The notes under the pieces: model-generated
The model's database searches: none
Told to the model about the DNA's origin: nothing
What the model saw: the letters and a program-made list of their open reading frames with translations, nothing else
Shown: piece by piece, positions 7,186 to 14,501 of the stretch
How positions within the stretch are numbered: position 1 is the first letter of the stretch
Layout of the letters: the number at the start of each line of letters is the position of its first letter
Made by a program: the position numbers and the translations under genes
From: Pseudomonadota bacterium
GTDB lineage: Bacteria; Pseudomonadota; Alphaproteobacteria; Rhizobiales; Hyphomicrobiaceae
DNA: 17,111 nt
Direction: 5' to 3'
Assembly: GCA_003242645.1 (NCBI GenBank)
Contig: QGVC01000035.1
Coordinates: 1-17,111 of the forward strand

Positions 7186-8658
7186 TCAGTTGATCGGGAC
7201 TGCGACGTAGCGCATGTCGCCCTTTCCGTCCTCCACGTGCAGCAGGACGGCCTTCCGGCCTGAGCGACGGACCTTCTCGACGCTCTTCATCAGATCGTCA
7301 GGGCTCGACACACGCTCCTGCGCCGCCTCGACGATGATTTCCCCAGGCTTTATGCCCTTCGCGGCGGCGGGGCTGTCCGGATCGACCTCTGTAACGAGGA
7401 GGCCCTCGACTTTCTTGTCTATCCCGTGCTTCTGCCTGAGCTCGTCTGTCAAAGGAGTGACTTTGAGGCCCATCAGGCCGCCGCCGGGCGATGGGGTGGC
7501 TCCTCCCTTCGTGGCCGGCTCGGAAGGTTCATCCTCGTCTTCGGCAAGACGGCCAACCACCACCTTGAAGGTTTTCCGTTCGCCCTTGCGCACCGCCTCG
7601 ACGTCCACAGTCTTTCCAATGGGAGTCTGGGCAACGATGCGCGGCAGACTGCGCATGCCGACAATGTCCTTGCCATCGAACTTCACGATGACGTCGCCTG
7701 GCTCGATGCCTGCCTTTGCAGCCGGGCTGTCCGGAGTCACGGCGGCGACGAGCGCGCCCCTGTTCTCGGGCACACCAAGCGACTCAGCGATCTCCTCACT
7801 GACGGATTGGATGCGGACACCAAGCCAGCCACGGCGTGTCTCGCCGTAAAGCCTGAGCTGCTCAATGACGGGGACCGCGATATCCGATGGAACGGCGAAC
7901 CCGATGCCGATCGAGCCGCCTGTCGGCGAGATGATGGCTGTGTTGATGCCAACGACCTCGCCGTTCATGTTGAACAGGGGACCGCCAGAGTTGCCCTTGT
8001 TGATGGCTGCGTCGGTTTGCAGATAGTCGTCGTACGGCCCCGAATTGATGTCGCGTGCTTTGGCGGAGATGATGCCGATCGTCACCGAGCCGCCAAGCCC
8101 AAATGGGTTGCCAATCGCCATCACCCAGTCGCCAACCCTCAGCGCTTCGGAGGAGCCGAATTTCACGGCCTTCAGTGGCTTCTTCGGGGTGACCTTGAGC
8201 AGCGCCAGGTCGGTCTTGCCGTCCTTGCCGACGACCTTGTCGACTTTGAGCCGCGAGCCATCGGCGAAGTTGACGATGATCTCGTCAGCGCCTTCGATCA
8301 CGTGGGTATTGGTGACGATCAGGCCTTCCTCGGCATCTATGACGAAGCCGGAGCCAAGCGAGGAAACCCTCCGGTCAGGGCGTGTTCTACCTTCCTTATT
8401 GAAGAAGTCCTCGAACAGATCCTCGAACGGAGAGCCCTCCGGCACTTTGGGCAATGGAGTGCCGTCGGGCGACTTGAGGGTCTGCGACGTCGATATATTC
8501 ACGACGGCATCGATCAGCTGCTCGGCGATATCGGCAACCGATTCCGGACCACGGGCCTGAGAGCTCCCCGCGGTCACAACCATCGTAAGACAGAAAGCCA
8601 ACGCTGCGAGTGCGCGAGATCTGGGGCTCGTCTGCCTGCTTTGCGCCAGGGCTGCCAT
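7186..8658 (-). CDS. Do/HtrA-family periplasmic serine endoprotease (DegP-like)
   Basis: Periplasmic protease/chaperone for misfolded envelope proteins. The start is ATG at 8658 (490 residues), preceded by GAAAGGA at 8-base spacing. Longer versions from 8682 or 8688 lack a ribosome site and would bury the signal peptide. An N-terminal basic region plus a hydrophobic stretch ending in SSQA (about 31-34) is a Sec signal peptide. The trypsin-like domain has His119 (TNTHV), Asp150 (KTDLALL) and Ser224 (GNSGGPLF), so the triad is complete. PDZ1 lies near 275-370 and PDZ2 near 400-485, joined by an acidic, Pro-rich linker (EDEDEPSEP). This is the DegP/DegQ/MucD layout. It lies 113 bases after the DUF2065 gene, following hflKC. 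Confidence 0.94.
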   Translation of the reverse strand: MAALAQSRQTSPRSRALAALAFCLTMVVTAGSSQARGPESVADIAEQLIDAVVNISTSQTLKSPDGTPLPKVPEGSPFEDLFEDFFNKEGRTRPDRRVSSLGSGFVIDAEEGLIVTNTHVIEGADEIIVNFADGSRLKVDKVVGKDGKTDLALLKVTPKKPLKAVKFGSSEALRVGDWVMAIGNPFGLGGSVTIGIISAKARDINSGPYDDYLQTDAAINKGNSGGPLFNMNGEVVGINTAIISPTGGSIGIGFAVPSDIAVPVIEQLRLYGETRRGWLGVRIQSVSEEIAESLGVPENRGALVAAVTPDSPAAKAGIEPGDVIVKFDGKDIVGMRSLPRIVAQTPIGKTVDVEAVRKGERKTFKVVVGRLAEDEDEPSEPATKGGATPSPGGGLMGLKVTPLTDELRQKHGIDKKVEGLLVTEVDPDSPAAAKGIKPGEIIVEAAQERVSSPDDLMKSVEKVRRSGRKAVLLHVEDGKGDMRYVAVPIN

Positions 8659-8696
8659 GACACCCGTCCTTTCGACCAGCATGCCCAATCAGTTTA

Positions 8697-8723
8697 CCGC
8701 CGCGCAAAGGAGGCGCGAGGCGG
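8697..8723 (-). promoter_or_regulatory. Stable hairpin in the leader of the Do protease gene
   Basis: On the plus strand CCGCC (8697-8701) pairs with GGCGG (8719-8723) and GCGC (8702-8705) with GCGC (8713-8716). A 2-base bulge and a 7-base loop remain. It sits about 40-65 bases upstream of the protease ATG, in the 113-base gap after the DUF2065 gene. It could be a terminator of the hflKC transcript or a leader structure for the protease; the sequence does not decide. Confidence 0.35.
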
Positions 8724-8771
8724 AAAACTATCATGAATTAACACCCCCACACCCGGCCTTCGGGCTACAGC

Positions 8772-8957
8772 TTACCCGCGCACGAGCCAAACGATGAACA
8801 CGCCGGCCGCCACAGCAGCGGCACCGGCGGTCCTCAATGCCTGCGGCGACGCCTCTGCTGCTGTCTGGAGGAGGCGAACCGCAAGGTCGGGAGCGGCGGC
8901 CCAGAGCAAGCCCTCGATCACGAGAACGAGACCGAGGGCAACGGCAAGATCGCTCAT
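8772..8957 (-). CDS. DUF2065 small membrane protein (YjeT-like)
   Basis: A 61-residue protein with two membrane segments (about 5-22 and 42-59) separated by a short loop containing LRTAGAAAVAAG. Its size, two-helix layout and the segment LALVLVIEGLLW-like near the N-terminus match DUF2065, whose E. coli member YjeT is also encoded just after hflC. Its ATG overlaps the hflC stop as ATGA (8954-8957), which implies coupled translation with HflC and a role connected to the HflKC complex. The molecular function is unknown. Confidence 0.85.
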   Translation of the reverse strand: MSDLAVALGLVLVIEGLLWAAAPDLAVRLLQTAAEASPQALRTAGAAAVAAGVFIVWLVRG

Positions 8958-9913
8958 CTCTGCGGCAACGCGATGTTCGGTCCTGTCGTTCCGGTAGTTC
9001 CGGTTGACCCGGTCGTGACGCCCGGGACCTTCGCGGTCTCCGTGATCGACTCGGAGAAATACCGGAAGAAGTCACGGAAGGTCGTCGAATCCGGTGAGAT
9101 GACGAGCCTTGTGTCGCCACGGCGCAGCGCCGTCTCATAGGCCTCCAGCGACCTGAGGAATTGATAGAATTCCGGATCCTGGCTGAAGGCTTCGTTCGAG
9201 ATCCGCGCGCGTTCCGCGTCGCCCTCACCACGAAGCCGGCGGGCGTCGCGTTCGGCTTCGGCTTTCATCACGGCGACCTGCCGGTCGGCTTCCGCCCGGA
9301 TGCGACGGGCCGCTTCCTCACCGCGGGCGCGGAACTCGGCAGCCTCACGTTGCCGGTCGGTCTTCATCCGCTCGTAGATCGAGGCGGAGTTCTGGGGCGG
9401 CAGGTCGACGCGCTTAGTCCGGACGTCAACCACCTCGATACCGAAATTCCGGGCCTCACTATTAACCTGCTGCTGAATGAGGTTCATCAGCTCGGCACGC
9501 CGGTCACGCACCGCATCCGCGAAAGATGCGGAGCCGAGGACGCGCCGCAGCGCACTGTCGAGAATGGGCCCGACACGGGAGCGGACGCCAAGCTCATTGC
9601 GTACCGTCTGATAATACCGCAGCGGGTCGACGATGCGGTACCTCGCGAAGCTGTCGACGATGAGCTTGTTCTGGTCCGAAGAGAACAGCTCCTGCGGCGT
9701 CGTATCCAGGTCGAGGATGCGTTTGTCGAAGAACTCGACTGTTTCTACGATCGGCAACTTCCAGTGCAGTCCCGCCTCATCGACGATCCGCTTTGGCTTG
9801 CCGAACTCGAGGACCAGGGCCTGTTGATACTGCTGAACGACGAAAGCCGAAAGGTAGACACCTACGGCCGCGATCCCGAGAGCGATGAGGATTGCCATCA
9901 CAAGTCCACGCAT
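8954..9913 (-). CDS. hflC: HflC, SPFH-domain partner of HflK
   Basis: Forms with HflK a membrane-anchored assembly that surrounds and modulates the FtsH protease. The 319 residues have an N-terminal membrane anchor (about 4-25), an SPFH/band-7 domain (about 26-190) with VVQQYQQALVLEFGKP and a conserved DVRTKRVDLP, then a long charged helical/coiled-coil region (about 190-260) rich in Arg/Glu/Ala. The C-terminal tail has four TTG-type tripeptides (residues 300-311), an unusual low-complexity end. ATG at 9913 starts 14 bases after the hflK stop. It overlaps the following DUF2065 gene by 4 bases. Confidence 0.95.
   Translation of the reverse strand: MRGLVMAILIALGIAAVGVYLSAFVVQQYQQALVLEFGKPKRIVDEAGLHWKLPIVETVEFFDKRILDLDTTPQELFSSDQNKLIVDSFARYRIVDPLRYYQTVRNELGVRSRVGPILDSALRRVLGSASFADAVRDRRAELMNLIQQQVNSEARNFGIEVVDVRTKRVDLPPQNSASIYERMKTDRQREAAEFRARGEEAARRIRAEADRQVAVMKAEAERDARRLRGEGDAERARISNEAFSQDPEFYQFLRSLEAYETALRRGDTRLVISPDSTTFRDFFRYFSESITETAKVPGVTTGSTGTTGTTGPNIALPQR
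8981..9016 (-). repeat. Four 9-bp units encoding (T/S)TG tripeptides at the end of hflC
   Basis: Four consecutive imperfect 9-bp units encode Thr-Thr-Gly, Ser-Thr-Gly, Thr-Thr-Gly and Thr-Thr-Gly, residues 300-311 of HflC. The codons differ between units (ACG ACC GGG, TCA ACC GGA, ACT ACC GGA, ACG ACA GGA), so the repeat is old or selected at protein level rather than freshly slipped. Confidence 0.7.
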
Positions 9914-9927
9914 GATCGGAAATCCTC

Positions 9928-11040
9928 TTACTGCTGCTTACGGGGTTGCAGTTGGTCCAGCGGAAGGTATGGCACCACGCCTGGTCCCCCAGTGCTGTCG
10001 ATGATGATCTTGTCGGTCGAGGCGAGGACGCGCTCCATCGTTTCCAGATAGAGTCGCTGCCGCATCAGCTCCGGAGCCTTGCGATATTCCTCGAGCACGT
10101 TGAGGAACCGGCTCGCCTCACCCTGTGCTTCAGCGATGACGCGCTCCTTGTACGCCTGGGCCTCCTGAAGGATGCGCTGCACCTCACCGCGAGCCTCCGG
10201 AATGACCTTATTGGCGTAGGCATAGGCCTGGTTCTCGATGCGGCGCTGATCAATCATGGCAGCCGCGACATCACGGAACGCATCGATAACCTGCGCAGGT
10301 GCCTCGGCCCGCTGCATCTGGAGCTGAGTGACGTTGATCCCCGCGCCGTAGAAGTCCAGCGTACGTTGCACGAGCTGGTGCACTTCCTGCTCGATCTGCG
10401 AGCGCTTTTCGGTGAGCACGTCCTGAACCCGGCTCTTGCCCACCACCTCGCGCATGGCGCTCTCTGCCACCTCTTTGACGGTCTTCTCCGGGTTCTCGAT
10501 ATTGAAGAGGTAGGCCGGAGCGTCCTTGATGTTCCACAGCACGACGAAGCCGATGTCGACGATGTTCTCGTCACCGGTCAGCATAAGGCTCTCGTCGAGA
10601 ACCTCCTGCGATTGGATTGCCCGGTTCCGGTCATCAGTCGGGCCGCGGAAGCCGATCTCCGTGCGATTCGCCGTGGTGACCTTTGGCAGGCGCACCTCCT
10701 CAATGGGATAGGGCAAGCGGAAGTGCAGCCCTGGCGGCTCCTGCCTGTGGAACTTGCCGAAACGCAGGACCACACCAACCTCGTCCGGTCTGACCGTGAA
10801 GGTGAAGGCGTAGAACCCGACGACGGCGAGAGCGACCGCAGCGAGAAGCAGGACGAGCGGTCCAGGAACACCCGAACCGTGCATGACCTGCTTCACCTTG
10901 TCCTGGCCGCGCTTGAGGATCTCCTCAAGATCGGGCTGGCCGCCACCACCAGGGCCCTGCCCCCATGGTCCACCACCCCATGGCCCACCGCCGCCGCCGC
11001 TTTTCCAGCCGCCGCCGCTACTTTGATTGCTCCAAGGCAT
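9928..11040 (-). CDS. hflK: HflK, SPFH-domain partner of HflC
   Basis: Partner of HflC in the FtsH-modulating membrane complex. The start is ATG at 11040, giving MPWSNQSSGGGWKSGGGGG and 370 residues. This Gly/Trp/Pro-rich cytoplasmic leader (1-35) is characteristic of HflK, and the extra 26 codons back to 11118 do not look like protein. A membrane anchor spans about 59-82, followed by the SPFH domain (about 80-270) containing VRPDEVGVVLRFGKFHR and GLHFRLPYPIE, and a helical region with many Glu/Ala/Gln to about 340. GGAAG lies about 9 bases upstream of the ATG. It is first of hflK-hflC-DUF2065. Confidence 0.95.
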   Translation of the reverse strand: MPWSNQSSGGGWKSGGGGGPWGGGPWGQGPGGGGQPDLEEILKRGQDKVKQVMHGSGVPGPLVLLLAAVALAVVGFYAFTFTVRPDEVGVVLRFGKFHRQEPPGLHFRLPYPIEEVRLPKVTTANRTEIGFRGPTDDRNRAIQSQEVLDESLMLTGDENIVDIGFVVLWNIKDAPAYLFNIENPEKTVKEVAESAMREVVGKSRVQDVLTEKRSQIEQEVHQLVQRTLDFYGAGINVTQLQMQRAEAPAQVIDAFRDVAAAMIDQRRIENQAYAYANKVIPEARGEVQRILQEAQAYKERVIAEAQGEASRFLNVLEEYRKAPELMRQRLYLETMERVLASTDKIIIDSTGGPGVVPYLPLDQLQPRKQQ

Positions 11041-11232
11041 CGAACAGTGCTTCCGTTTCCTGCTTTGTGCTGGGAATGCCAAATGGCGCCCGCCGCGAGC
11101 CGCGGGGCGCCAGACCATGCATCTTCGTATACGTGGTTATAGGGGAGACCCTTCTCGCGCGCAAACCGATCTCTGCAAGATGTGGTGCGGCCGATAGGGC
11201 TTCAAGCATTAACAATTGCTTACCAGCCAAAA
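11041..11232. other. Spacer between folA and hflK, probable hflK promoter region
   Basis: 192 bases without a gene. On the minus strand TATAAC (plus 11136-11141) preceded at 17 bases by TTGCGC (plus 11159-11164) is a possible but weak promoter for hflK. An imperfect inverted repeat AAGCA/TGCTT at 11204-11208/11217-11221 lies about 12 bases past the folA stop and lacks a T run. Neither site is strong. Confidence 0.35.
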
Positions 11233-11778
11233 TTATCGCCTGCGTTCGAGAACGATCAACGTGCAAGCGAACTCGTCAGACTCTCCTCGCGGCAGCGGCT
11301 GGCGTGAGGCCTCAAACCACTGATCTTGTGGGATGTGTGGCAGATGGACATCCCCCTCGGGGGCGCCATGGACACGGGTGAGATAGATCCGGTGTGCGTG
11401 GGGCAGCGCTTCGCGGAACACCTCCGAGCCGCCGATAACCATGATTTCGTTTGCGCCCTTCTGCGCGGCGATGGCCCGCGCTTCGGCAATTGCGGAGGCA
11501 AGGTTCGGCCTGACGATGACGCCCTCGGCAGCAAAGGCCGGGTCGCGGCTCAACACAATGTTATCGCGTCCGTCGAGCGGCTTGCCGATCGAGGCGAACG
11601 TCCGCCGGCCCATGATCACCGGCTTGCCCATCGTAATTTTCCGGAAAAGCCGTAAGTCCGACGGGATCCGCCAGGGCAGACCTCCGCTGCGACCGATCAC
11701 GTCATTCTCGGCAGCGGCAACCACCAAGGCGATGATTGGCTCGGTACCTGGCTCCGCCTGATCCCTGGTGTCCGTCAT
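11233..11778 (-). CDS. folA: Dihydrofolate reductase
   Basis: Reduces dihydrofolate, the by-product of ThyA, back to tetrahydrofolate with NADPH. The 181 residues include about 14 extra N-terminal residues before the usual [15 protein letters not shown] start of the fold. Family motifs are LPWRIPSDL (34-42) with the substrate-binding acid Asp41, [13 protein letters not shown] (49-61) for NADPH, and VIGGSEVF in the second half. ATG at 11778 overlaps the thyA stop as ATGA (11775-11778), so thyA and folA are translationally coupled, as often seen for these functionally linked enzymes. Confidence 0.96.
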   Translation of the reverse strand: MTDTRDQAEPGTEPIIALVVAAAENDVIGRSGGLPWRIPSDLRLFRKITMGKPVIMGRRTFASIGKPLDGRDNIVLSRDPAFAAEGVIVRPNLASAIAEARAIAAQKGANEIMVIGGSEVFREALPHAHRIYLTRVHGAPEGDVHLPHIPQDQWFEASRQPLPRGESDEFACTLIVLERRR

Positions 11779-12569
11779 ACCGCCACCGGCGCTTTGATGT
11801 GCGGATGCGGATCATAGCCGATGAGCTCGAAGTCCTCGTACCGAAACGCAAAGATGTCCTTCACTTCGGGATTGAGCCTCATCGTCGGCAGTGGCCGCGG
11901 TGTCCTGGTGAGCTGCAGGTCCGCTTGCTCGAGATGATTCAAGTAGAGGTGCGCGTCGCCGAAGGTGTGGATGAATTCGCCCGGCTGCAGGCCCGTGACC
12001 TGCGCCACCATCAGCGTCAGCAACGCGTAGCTCGCGATGTTGAAGGGGACGCCCAGGAACACGTCGGCAGAGCGCTGGTAGAGCTGACAGGAAAGCCGGC
12101 CGTCAGCGACGTAGAACTGGAACAGGCAGTGACATGGGGCCAGCGCCATCTGGGGCAGATCGGCCGGATTCCAAGCCGACACTATAATGCGGCGACTGTC
12201 CGGGTTGGTCCGCAACAGCTCGACCGCATCGGCAATCTGATCGATCGTGCGTCCGTCCGGGGCGGCCCAGGATCGCCATTGCTTTCCGTAGATGGGCCCG
12301 AGGTCGCCGTTCTCGTCCGCCCATTCATCCCAGATCGAGACGCCGTTCTCCTTCAGGTAGGCGATGTTCGTGTCGCCCCTGAGAAACCAGATCAGCTCGT
12401 GAATGATGGACTTCACGTGCAGCTTCTTGGTGGTCACCAGCGGGAAGCCGCGGGCGAGATCGAAGCGCATCTGGTGGCCGAAGATGCTGAGCGTGCCCGT
12501 GCCAGTTCGGTCCGTCTTTCTGACACCTTCGGTGCGCACGCGGCGCATCAGTTCGAGATACTGCTCCAT
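11775..12569 (-). CDS. thyA: Thymidylate synthase (ThyA type)
   Basis: Methylates dUMP to dTMP with methylene-tetrahydrofolate. Starting at ATG 12569 it has 264 residues beginning [11 protein letters not shown], exactly the E. coli ThyA length; longer frames to 12629 are rejected. Key residues fall at the E. coli positions: Arg21, Arg126-Arg127, the catalytic Cys146 in APCHCLFQF, and the C-terminal IKAPVAV. The folate/dUMP segment with [17 protein letters not shown] is intact. It lies 37 bases downstream of the CPBP protease gene and overlaps folA by 4 bases. Confidence 0.97.
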   Translation of the reverse strand: MEQYLELMRRVRTEGVRKTDRTGTGTLSIFGHQMRFDLARGFPLVTTKKLHVKSIIHELIWFLRGDTNIAYLKENGVSIWDEWADENGDLGPIYGKQWRSWAAPDGRTIDQIADAVELLRTNPDSRRIIVSAWNPADLPQMALAPCHCLFQFYVADGRLSCQLYQRSADVFLGVPFNIASYALLTLMVAQVTGLQPGEFIHTFGDAHLYLNHLEQADLQLTRTPRPLPTMRLNPEVKDIFAFRYEDFELIGYDPHPHIKAPVAV

Positions 12570-12606
12570 GGGCTTGTTCTTAGCCTGATTCCCACCTGCT
12601 GACGCC

Positions 12607-13380
12607 TCACGCCAGTAGAACGGCCACAATCGCGAACAGGACGATGCCGTTATAGAAAGCGTGGCAAGCGATGGGCACCCACAAGTTGCCCGTCCGCCAC
12701 AGCAACCAGGAGAACAGAAGGCCAGCGAGGAAGACCTCGATGAGGCCTAAGCCGGAGTAGCCGGCATGGAGCACGGTCCAGCCGAGCGTCGTGAGCAGCG
12801 CCGCGCCGAAATAGCCGAGCCGTGATTGCGCGAGCGCGCTCAGCAGGAAGCCTCGGAACAGCAGCTCCTCAGACAGCGGTGCGCCGACCACAATGGCGAG
12901 GCCGAACAGCCAGAACGCGTCGGACTGCAGCGGCTCGATGAGCGGCTGCACGTCCTCCACCATCGTCTGGTGAGCGAACGGGAGTACGATGGCATTGTAG
13001 ATCACCTGGGCAGCCAGCATCACGAGGATGGCGGCGACGTACAGGCGGGCTGGCGTGGATTTGTTGAGGGCCAACACCTCAGCCGTCTTTCCGCCGAACA
13101 AGCCGGCGGCCAGCAGGACCAGCACAACTGTTGCCGCCTGCATGCCGAGCAGCCATGCGGCCATCCTCCAGATCCGGTTTTCGTCCCCTGGGATCACATC
13201 GGGTACGGGAAAGGGGGTCGTCGGAGCGAACTCCAGCGTTCCCACGAGCGCCGTGGCGAGGAGACCGGAGATGGCGATGATGGTGAAGGCTGCCGCCACG
13301 GCAGGTACCGGGCGCCAGGGAGAGCGCGCATCATAGGCTGGTGGGCCTGTCAGCAGCTCGCGTATAGCAGCGGTGAGCAA
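12607..13380 (-). CDS. CPBP-family intramembrane metalloprotease
   Basis: Multi-pass membrane protein of 257 residues with the three CPBP (Abi/Rce1-like) motifs: EExxxR at Glu171-Glu172...Arg176 (SEELLFRG), the second motif ending at His205 (WTVLH) and HxxxN at His240...Asn244 (HAFYN). These are the expected zinc-site residues, so it is likely active. Hydrophobic segments lie near 27-50, 75-96, 113-134, 155-169, 188-205, 213-228 and 238-257. The only possible start near the N-terminus is TTG at 13380, since an in-frame TGA lies 7 bases upstream. An out-of-frame ATG at 13390 leads to a short dead end. Substrate unknown; it is transcribed away from the tmRNA gene and toward thyA. Confidence 0.85.
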   Translation of the reverse strand: MLTAAIRELLTGPPAYDARSPWRPVPAVAAAFTIIAISGLLATALVGTLEFAPTTPFPVPDVIPGDENRIWRMAAWLLGMQAATVVLVLLAAGLFGGKTAEVLALNKSTPARLYVAAILVMLAAQVIYNAIVLPFAHQTMVEDVQPLIEPLQSDAFWLFGLAIVVGAPLSEELLFRGFLLSALAQSRLGYFGAALLTTLGWTVLHAGYSGLGLIEVFLAGLLFSWLLWRTGNLWVPIACHAFYNGIVLFAIVAVLLA

Positions 13381-13386
13381 TCGCAG

Positions 13387-13416
13387 TCATACCCTTTCAA
13401 GAGTTCTTTTTTTCAA
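13387..13416 (-). promoter_or_regulatory. Candidate promoter of the CPBP protease gene
   Basis: On the minus strand TTGAAA (plus 13411-13416) and TATGAC (plus 13387-13392) are separated by 18 bases. A start about 7 bases later would fall near 13380, i.e. at or next to the TTG initiation codon, so the mRNA could be almost leaderless. The -10 match is moderate, so this is tentative. Confidence 0.3.
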
Positions 13417-13429
13417 GCCATGGCCAGCC

Positions 13430-13435
13430 TATATT
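13430..13435 (+). promoter_or_regulatory. -10 element of the tmRNA gene
   Basis: TATATT lies 7 bases before the first base of the UUCG hairpin (13442) that appears to open the tmRNA precursor. No clear -35 is visible 16-18 bases upstream, where a run of seven T lies at 13407-13413. Confidence 0.45.
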
Positions 13436-13441
13436 AGGCGT

Positions 13442-13768
13442 GCCGGATTCGTCCGGCTATGGCGATAAATGGCCGTCGTAATAAGCCCATCGGACCCGGG
13501 GGCAGTACCCGGCGCCTCCACCAAAGGTCGCTGTCGTTGCGGCGGTCTCTGATGGGGGCGAAATAGGATCGACGAGGGTGTAAAGGACGTGCTTTCGCCC
13601 GGCATGGTACCGCCGTTATCGGGCCAAACAGAATAGTTGCCAACGACAACTATCCTGCTGAGGTTGCTCTCGCTGCGTAACGCGGCGTGAGTGCCTGAAT
13701 CCAAGTCCTGGCCTCTAGCACCGGTCAGGCGCGGTTCGGAGGGCACCGGGCAACAGAAGCCCTCCACC
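13442..13768 (+). ncRNA. ssrA: Two-piece (circularly permuted) tmRNA
   Basis: Rescues stalled ribosomes and adds a degradation tag. The gene is in the permuted alphaproteobacterial order. The acceptor piece comes first (about 13442-13523): a GCCGGA-TTCG-TCCGGC hairpin (13442-13457), a T arm CCGGG/CCCGG with 7-base loop (13496-13512), the 3' acceptor strand CGCCTCC (13513-13519), A and an encoded CCA (13521-13523). A spacer of about 30 bases (13524-13553) would be removed. The coding piece starts GGGGGCG at 13554; its 7 bases pair fully with CGCCTCC (one G-U). A pseudoknot GCCCG/CGGGC (13597-13601/13620-13624) precedes the tag, at 13639-13680. The 3' part has the hairpins 13707-13729 and GGAGGGC/GCCCTCC (13738-13765). 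The exact ends are estimated. Confidence 0.93.
13639..13680 (+). other. tmRNA tag reading frame, ANDNYPAEVALAA plus TAA
   Basis: Thirteen codons from GCC at 13639 to GCG, then TAA (13678-13680), encode ANDNYPAEVALAA. The ANDNY start and a terminal LAA are the conserved parts: the C-terminal Leu-Ala-Ala is what ClpX recognises, while the N-terminal portion is where SspB binds. A proline in the middle is noteworthy. The preceding bases AATAGTT match the usual context before the resume codon. Confidence 0.85.
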
Positions 13769-13820
13769 TCCTTGCGGCCCAAGTCAGGGTTCGCGCAGCA
13801 AGAGATGGCCCTGGTCCCTC

Positions 13821-14501
13821 ATGAGCAACGGGCGCGTGATCGACTATGAAGCTTTAGCGCAGGACGCAATGCGAGGCGTCGTGCGCGCCGTGCTAGCCCG
13901 TACGGCAAAGAGCGGGCTCCCGGGTGATCACCACTTCTACCTTTCCTTCAACACGCAGGCACCTGGCGTCGTCCTCTCCAAGCGTCTTCGGGAAAAATAT
14001 CCCGAGGAGATGACGATCGTTCTGCAGCACCGCTTCTGGGATCTCCATGTCACCGAGGACCGCTTCGAGGTGAAGCTCACGTTCGACGGCATCCCCGAGC
14101 GGCTCGTCGTCCCGTTCTCGGCGCTCAAGATCTTCTTCGATCCGAGCGTCCGCTACGGTCTGCAGTTCGAGACGCCAGACTACAGCTCCGAAACGGTCGC
14201 CCAGCCACAGGCGAGCGGCGGCGACACCATGCCGGCGGATCCTCAGTCATCACCGTTTCGCAGTGCTTCTCGCTCGGTCGCGGAGCGCAAGCCAGTCCGG
14301 GGCCCACGGCGGGCAAGGACAACGGATCGCCCTGGCGACCAACCCGAATCCGCCGAGGCTGGCATCCCGAGCGCGGCATCGGCGAAGCCTGCGCCGGTTA
14401 AAGAGAATAAGCCTCAGGAGGCCGCCAGCGAGTCGCCCCAGCAGACTCCTCCGAGTTCAGGTGCGCAGATCGTCCGGCTCGACGCTTTCCGGAAGAAGTA
14501 G
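13821..14501 (+). CDS. sspB: SspB (alpha type), ClpXP adaptor for tmRNA-tagged proteins
   Basis: Delivers tmRNA-tagged proteins to the ClpXP protease. The folded domain covers about 5-120, with conserved stretches FYLSFNTQAPGVVLS (39-53), LREKYPEEMTIVLQ (56-69), FWDLHVTEDRFEV (72-84) and VPFSALKIFFDPSVRYGLQF (97-116), the pattern of alphaproteobacterial SspB. From about 121 to 215 the chain is Pro/Ser/Ala/Glu-rich and looks disordered. The C-terminal QIVRLDAFRKK is conserved-looking and sits where the adaptor's ClpX-binding tail is expected (inference). ATG at 13821 has no strong ribosome site. It begins about 53 bases after the tmRNA gene on the same strand, so substrate tag and adaptor are encoded side by side. 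Confidence 0.93.
   Translation: MSNGRVIDYEALAQDAMRGVVRAVLARTAKSGLPGDHHFYLSFNTQAPGVVLSKRLREKYPEEMTIVLQHRFWDLHVTEDRFEVKLTFDGIPERLVVPFSALKIFFDPSVRYGLQFETPDYSSETVAQPQASGGDTMPADPQSSPFRSASRSVAERKPVRGPRRARTTDRPGDQPESAEAGIPSAASAKPAPVKENKPQEAASESPQQTPPSSGAQIVRLDAFRKK

Noticed and set aside
7426..8736. A 436-residue open frame on the plus strand
   Set aside because: Antisense to the Do protease gene with its complete catalytic triad; the translation shows no domain.
9946..11142. A 398-residue open frame on the plus strand
   Set aside because: Antisense to hflK, which has clear SPFH and Gly/Trp-rich features; long antisense frames are common in GC-rich DNA.
11736..12602. A 288-residue open frame on the plus strand
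   Set aside because: Antisense to thyA, whose residues match E. coli ThyA position by position.
13429..13782. A 117-residue open frame on the minus strand
   Set aside because: It runs antisense through the tmRNA gene, whose acceptor stem, T arm, CCA and tag explain these bases; the translation is not protein-like.
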